Positions 6,101-7,211 of a DNA stretch of 7,211 nt are shown here, piece by piece. Both the position numbers and the translations under genes were made by a program. The DNA comes from Burkholderiales bacterium (lineage in GTDB: Bacteria > Pseudomonadota > Gammaproteobacteria > Burkholderiales > Burkholderiaceae_C). The DNA lies in assembly GCA_947458895.1 (NCBI GenBank), contig CANHBY010000059.1:1-7211 (forward strand). The letters run 5' to 3'. The notes under the pieces were generated by a model. It saw only the letters and a list, made by a program, of their open reading frames with translations, was not told the DNA's origin and ran no database searches. Positions within the stretch are counted from its first letter, which is position 1. Every line of letters begins with the position of its first letter.

Positions 6101-7014
6101 GGCGGCCTCTGGCCAATCAGGCTTTGTATGTGCTGGACACCCGACAGCAGCCTGTGCCGCTCGGCGTACCGGGTGAGCTGGTCATTGGCGGGCAGGGTGT
6201 GGTGCGCGGATACCTGCATCGGCCTGAGCTCACCTCAGAGCGTTTTTTGGTTCACCCCCTGAAGGGGGCGGCGGGTGGTCGCGTTTACCGAACGGGTGAC
6301 TTGGCCCGTTGGCGGCCTGATGGCACGATGGAGTTTTTGGGGCGGTTAGACCACCAGGTTAAGGTCCGGGGCTATCGAATCGAGTTGGGTGAGATCGAGT
6401 CGGTCCTGTTGACCCATTTGGCGGTTCGGGAGGCGGCGGTGGTTGCGCGAGAGGACCTGCCTGGCGATGTGCGCCTCGTGGGTTATTTTGTGGCCGCAGG
6501 GAAACAGGCGCCGTCGGCCACTGAGCTCAAGGAGCACTTGCTCAGCCGCTTGCCAGAGTACATGGTGCCCAGTGCGTTCATGGCCCTGCCAGGCCTGCCA
6601 CAAACGCCCAACGGCAAGGTAGATCGCAAGGCTTTGCCGGCCCCTGGTGCTGTTCAACCCCTACCAAAATCGCAGGCTTTCGTGGCACCTGCCGGCGATA
6701 TTGAAAAGGTCATCGCTGCCGTCTGGAAAGAGGTTCTCAATTTGCCTCAGGTAGGTACCCGCGACAATTTCTTTGACCTCGGTGGGCACTCCTTACTGGC
6801 CGTTCAGGTGCACCGAAAACTGCGTGAAGCGGTGGGCAGAGATTTATCAATCACGGACATGTTCCGCTTCCCTACCATCCACAGCCTGAGTACTCATCTT
6901 TCTCAAGACGGGTCTGAGGCCACAGGTGTGCAGCAAAGCAAAAACCGTGCTGAAGGTCGTCGGGCTGCTTTTCAGCGCCTTCAAGTGCGGCCCAGCATGG
7001 GGTTGGGTGGCTGA
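2326..7014 (+). CDS. NRPS starter module: formyltransferase / partial condensation / adenylation with inserted luciferase-like monooxygenase / carrier domain
   Basis: This 1562-aa multidomain enzyme probably loads, formylates and oxidises an amino acid as the starter unit of an assembly line. In order it has a formyltransferase (about 1-285), a C-terminal condensation remnant (about 325-560), an adenylation domain (about 565-1440) interrupted by a flavin monooxygenase (about 801-1155), and a thiolation domain (about 1455-1527). It ends in a basic tail containing KNRAEGRRAAFQR that could dock with the next protein. All catalytic signatures except the condensation site are present. Pocket residues D763, I764, L767, Q1183, M1209, G1211, M1234, I1242, W1243 and K1431 predict glycine. 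There is no thioesterase or reductase, so the product must be handed on, and a PKS gene follows 101 bases downstream in the same direction. ATG 2326 is preferred because the formyltransferase fold begins within ten residues of it; the frame is open further upstream without homology. The domain content resembles known formyltransferase-NRPS and monooxygenase-containing NRPS proteins. The final product is not predictable. Confidence 0.93.
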   Translation: MTNPWRCVLIGSESLLIQCGQSLQQGGHHILAVVCAAPAIKRWAAEAGIRVLEAPQALLASPDLQPFDYLFSITNLSVLSPEVLALPSRGAINFHDGLLPAYGGLNTPVWAMLNGEREHGITWHEMTTQVDRGAILMQRRIPLGASETALTLNTKCFEAGTESFDQLICGLADGSLQGQAQSGLIGHFYGRKDRPRAACAVDWSQDAGAIATLVRALDFGTYANPVGSAKASLAGQLLILADAAVLPSKSGAAPGTVVWVGDQSVTVATGGNDLCLRRFETIEGKELSTAQARQQFGLHQGSVFDALLPERADRLSALNAQVAPFEGFWQRRLATRMPLELPYIDRSKSFVAARYRQADVQPPRLASYLSADDLLGLTCVYFARLTDKDSFDLGFSDGTLASAVRGMEAWFASQVPWRLSVDFSKGAAEVLRGLQSELQEVRKRLTYATDLVARTPELRAAASQGTPQALPVAMVLVDSLEAASALPGSELTVAIQREGQGCRWLYDEAKLSQAVVVQMQSQWALFVCACDAEPHRPVAELPLLTLDERQKVLVHWNETQTPVRSDVCLHRLIEAQAARIPDQVALVCEDQSLSYRELDQRANQLARRLALLGVGPDVLVGLHTERSVEMMVGLLAIWKAGGAYVPLDPTYPRDRIAYMLEDAKVPVLLTQDCLRADLPAHRATVIALDTDWPDIACESAEPFDGGAEPRHLAYVIYTSGSTGKPKGVMVEHRNVVNFFAGMDQHLGQDPAGVWLAVTSLSFDISVLELCWTLTRGFKVVVATHEERSVAMPARGAHASRPIDFSLFYFSSDESGGGTNKYRLMLEGAKYGDQHGFAAVWTPERHFHAFGGLYPNPAITSAAIAAVTERIQIRAGSVVLPLHHPIRVAEDWSVVDNLSQGRVGISFASGWQPNDFVLRPENFATNKQVMLRDIEVVRRLWRGEQVGFPGTAGETVNVSILPRPVQKELPFWVTSAGNPETFEAAGRMGANVLTHLLGQSVDELCEKLVAYRRAWKQAGHAGEGYVSLMLHTLVGPDEAKVREKVRQPLIEYLRSSISLIKQYAWSFPAFKKREGMDTSAEGIDLQSLSEDEMNGLLEHAFLRYYESSGLFGTPQSCLAMIDKLKAIGVDDVACLIDFGIDASTVLEHLSYLTQLRKATTPRSAARADYSLPALMRQHRVTHLQCTPSMARMLLLDDNAREGLAGLQRMMIGGEAFPPSLARELKSLVRGEVMNMYGPTETTIWSAVQRVDQIDGIVPLGRPLANQALYVLDTRQQPVPLGVPGELVIGGQGVVRGYLHRPELTSERFLVHPLKGAAGGRVYRTGDLARWRPDGTMEFLGRLDHQVKVRGYRIELGEIESVLLTHLAVREAAVVAREDLPGDVRLVGYFVAAGKQAPSATELKEHLLSRLPEYMVPSAFMALPGLPQTPNGKVDRKALPAPGAVQPLPKSQAFVAPAGDIEKVIAAVWKEVLNLPQVGTRDNFFDLGGHSLLAVQVHRKLREAVGRDLSITDMFRFPTIHSLSTHLSQDGSEATGVQQSKNRAEGRRAAFQRLQVRPSMGLGG
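3298..4005 (+). other. truncated condensation-domain remnant
   Basis: Residues 325-560 match only the second half of an NRPS condensation domain. FWQRRLATRMPLELP (328-342) resembles the usual mid-domain YWxxxL...LxLP segment, and WFASQVPWRLSVD (410-422) resembles the C5 motif region. LLTLDERQKVLVHWNET (543-559) is the typical join to an adenylation domain. The HHxxxDG active site and the whole first half are absent, so peptide bond formation is not expected. Being first in the assembly line, it needs no condensation; the remnant may act as a structural spacer or platform for the adenylation domain. Confidence 0.75.
4018..6645 (+). other. split adenylation domain, predicted glycine-activating
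   Basis: Core motifs before the insertion are A1 LSYRELDQRANQLARRL (593-609), A2 KAGGAYVPLDPTYP (639-652), A3 AYVIYTSGSTGKPKG (713-727) and A4 FDIS (762-765). After it come A5 MNMYGPTETT (1232-1241), A6 GELVIGGQGVVRGYL (1283-1297), A7 YRTGDL (1321-1326), A8 GRLDHQVKVRGYRIELGEIE (1339-1358), A9 LPEYMVP (1409-1415) and A10 NGKVDRKAL (1429-1437). The A10 lysine is K1431. All motifs are intact, so ATP-dependent aminoacyl-AMP formation is expected. The ten-residue code DILQMGMIWK differs from the recalled glycine code DILQLGLIWK by two conservative Leu-to-Met changes. Confidence 0.9.
4726..5790 (+). other. luciferase-like flavin monooxygenase domain inserted in the adenylation domain
   Basis: Residues about 801-1155 have the bacterial-luciferase-like fold, which uses reduced flavin and oxygen. 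Visible signatures include IDFSLFYFSSDE (802-813), GFAAVWTPERHFHAFGG (835-851, resembling the luciferase EHHF segment with H845 in the corresponding region), IRAGSVVLPLHHPIRVAEDW (872-891), LSQGRVGISFASGWQPNDF (897-915) and LPFWVTSAGNPETF (968-981). The domain matches the natural-product luciferase-like monooxygenase family found inside NRPS proteins. No reductase domain is fused, so reduced flavin must come from a partner not seen here. Boundaries are estimated from where adenylation similarity stops (about 783) and resumes (about 1165). Confidence 0.88.
6688..6906 (+). other. thiolation (peptidyl carrier) domain
   Basis: Residues about 1455-1527 form a carrier domain with the phosphopantetheine attachment motif NFFDLGGHSLLAVQV (1481-1495). 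The modified serine is S1489, codon TCC at 6790-6792. The motif is canonical, so the domain should be active once modified by a phosphopantetheinyl transferase encoded elsewhere. It should hold the glycyl thioester during formylation and oxidation. Confidence 0.93.
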
Positions 7015-7106
7015 TTGCTGTGCGCCAAATGGGTTGCCGTTGTCGGGTTTGAGATTGCGCTTGGCGATGAGCGGGGTCATCTTGTTTTCTGATTCATCTG
7101 CGTACT

Positions 7107-7113
7107 GAGAGAG
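7107..7113 (+). promoter_or_regulatory. weak ribosome binding site of the PKS gene
   Basis: GAGAGAG precedes the ATG at 7116 by two bases, with the closest SD-like GAGA four or more bases away. The match is moderate. The 101-base gap between the NRPS stop and this start shows no terminator-like hairpin with a T run, so co-transcription of the two genes is likely. Confidence 0.35.
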
Positions 7114-7115
7114 AC

Positions 7116-7211
7116 ATGGCCGAGGCCTATTCCAGCGACACCTTCGATACCGACATTGCCGTGGTGGGTATGGCGGGCCGCTTCCCGGGCGCGCGCAATA
7201 TTGAGGCGTAC
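7116..7211 (+). CDS. type I polyketide synthase, N-terminus with start of ketosynthase domain (3' truncated by window edge)
   Basis: The 32 visible codons include DIAVVGMAGRFPGARNIEAY (residues 13-32), the hallmark opening of a modular PKS ketosynthase, which extends an acyl thioester by decarboxylative condensation. The frame is open to the right edge. ATG 7116 is the first start codon after an in-frame TGA at 7068, so the protein has only about 12 residues before the ketosynthase. The short leader (MAEAYSSDTFDT) may act as a docking segment. The upstream NRPS protein ends in a carrier domain, so this ketosynthase is the natural acceptor of its aminoacyl starter. Domains beyond the ketosynthase, including whether an acyltransferase is built in, lie outside the window. 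Confidence 0.88.
   Translation, partial: MAEAYSSDTFDTDIAVVGMAGRFPGARNIEAY

Overview
The window looks like part of a natural-product (hybrid NRPS/PKS) locus from a Gram-negative, fairly GC-rich bacterium. Codon use, the NRPS/PKS architecture and the GC-rich intergenic palindrome fit a betaproteobacterium of the Burkholderiales type. That placement is inference; no rRNA or housekeeping gene is present to confirm it.

Layout. Positions 2-313 hold the open, stop-terminated end of a threonine-rich reading frame that enters from the left edge; I do not recognise it. Positions 314-481 have no clear gene, but the minus strand carries a short coding-like tail (388-483). A GT4-type glycosyltransferase gene lies on the minus strand (482-1699) with a good ribosome binding site. 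A 626-base divergent intergenic region (1700-2325) follows, with a 118-bp palindromic element at 1832-1949. The plus strand then carries one large gene (2326-7014, 1562 aa), and 101 bases later the start of a type I polyketide synthase gene (7116 to the right edge) whose first 32 residues run into a ketosynthase domain.

The centrepiece is the 1562-aa protein. It is a stand-alone starter module with an unusual domain order: complete formyltransferase, half of a condensation domain without its HHxxxDG site, an adenylation domain split by a luciferase-like flavin monooxygenase inserted between core motifs A4 and A5, then a thiolation (carrier) domain. Reassembling the adenylation pocket across the insertion gives DILQMGMIWK, very close to the known glycine code DILQLGLIWK.

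The simplest reading is that the protein loads glycine, N-formylates it with a folate one-carbon donor, oxidises it on the carrier, and passes the oxidised N-formylglycyl unit to the ketosynthase encoded just downstream. The order of formylation and oxidation, and the final chemical group (hydroxyglycyl, N-oxidised or heterocycle precursor), cannot be read from sequence. The glycosyltransferase is transcribed away from the assembly line and need not belong to the pathway.
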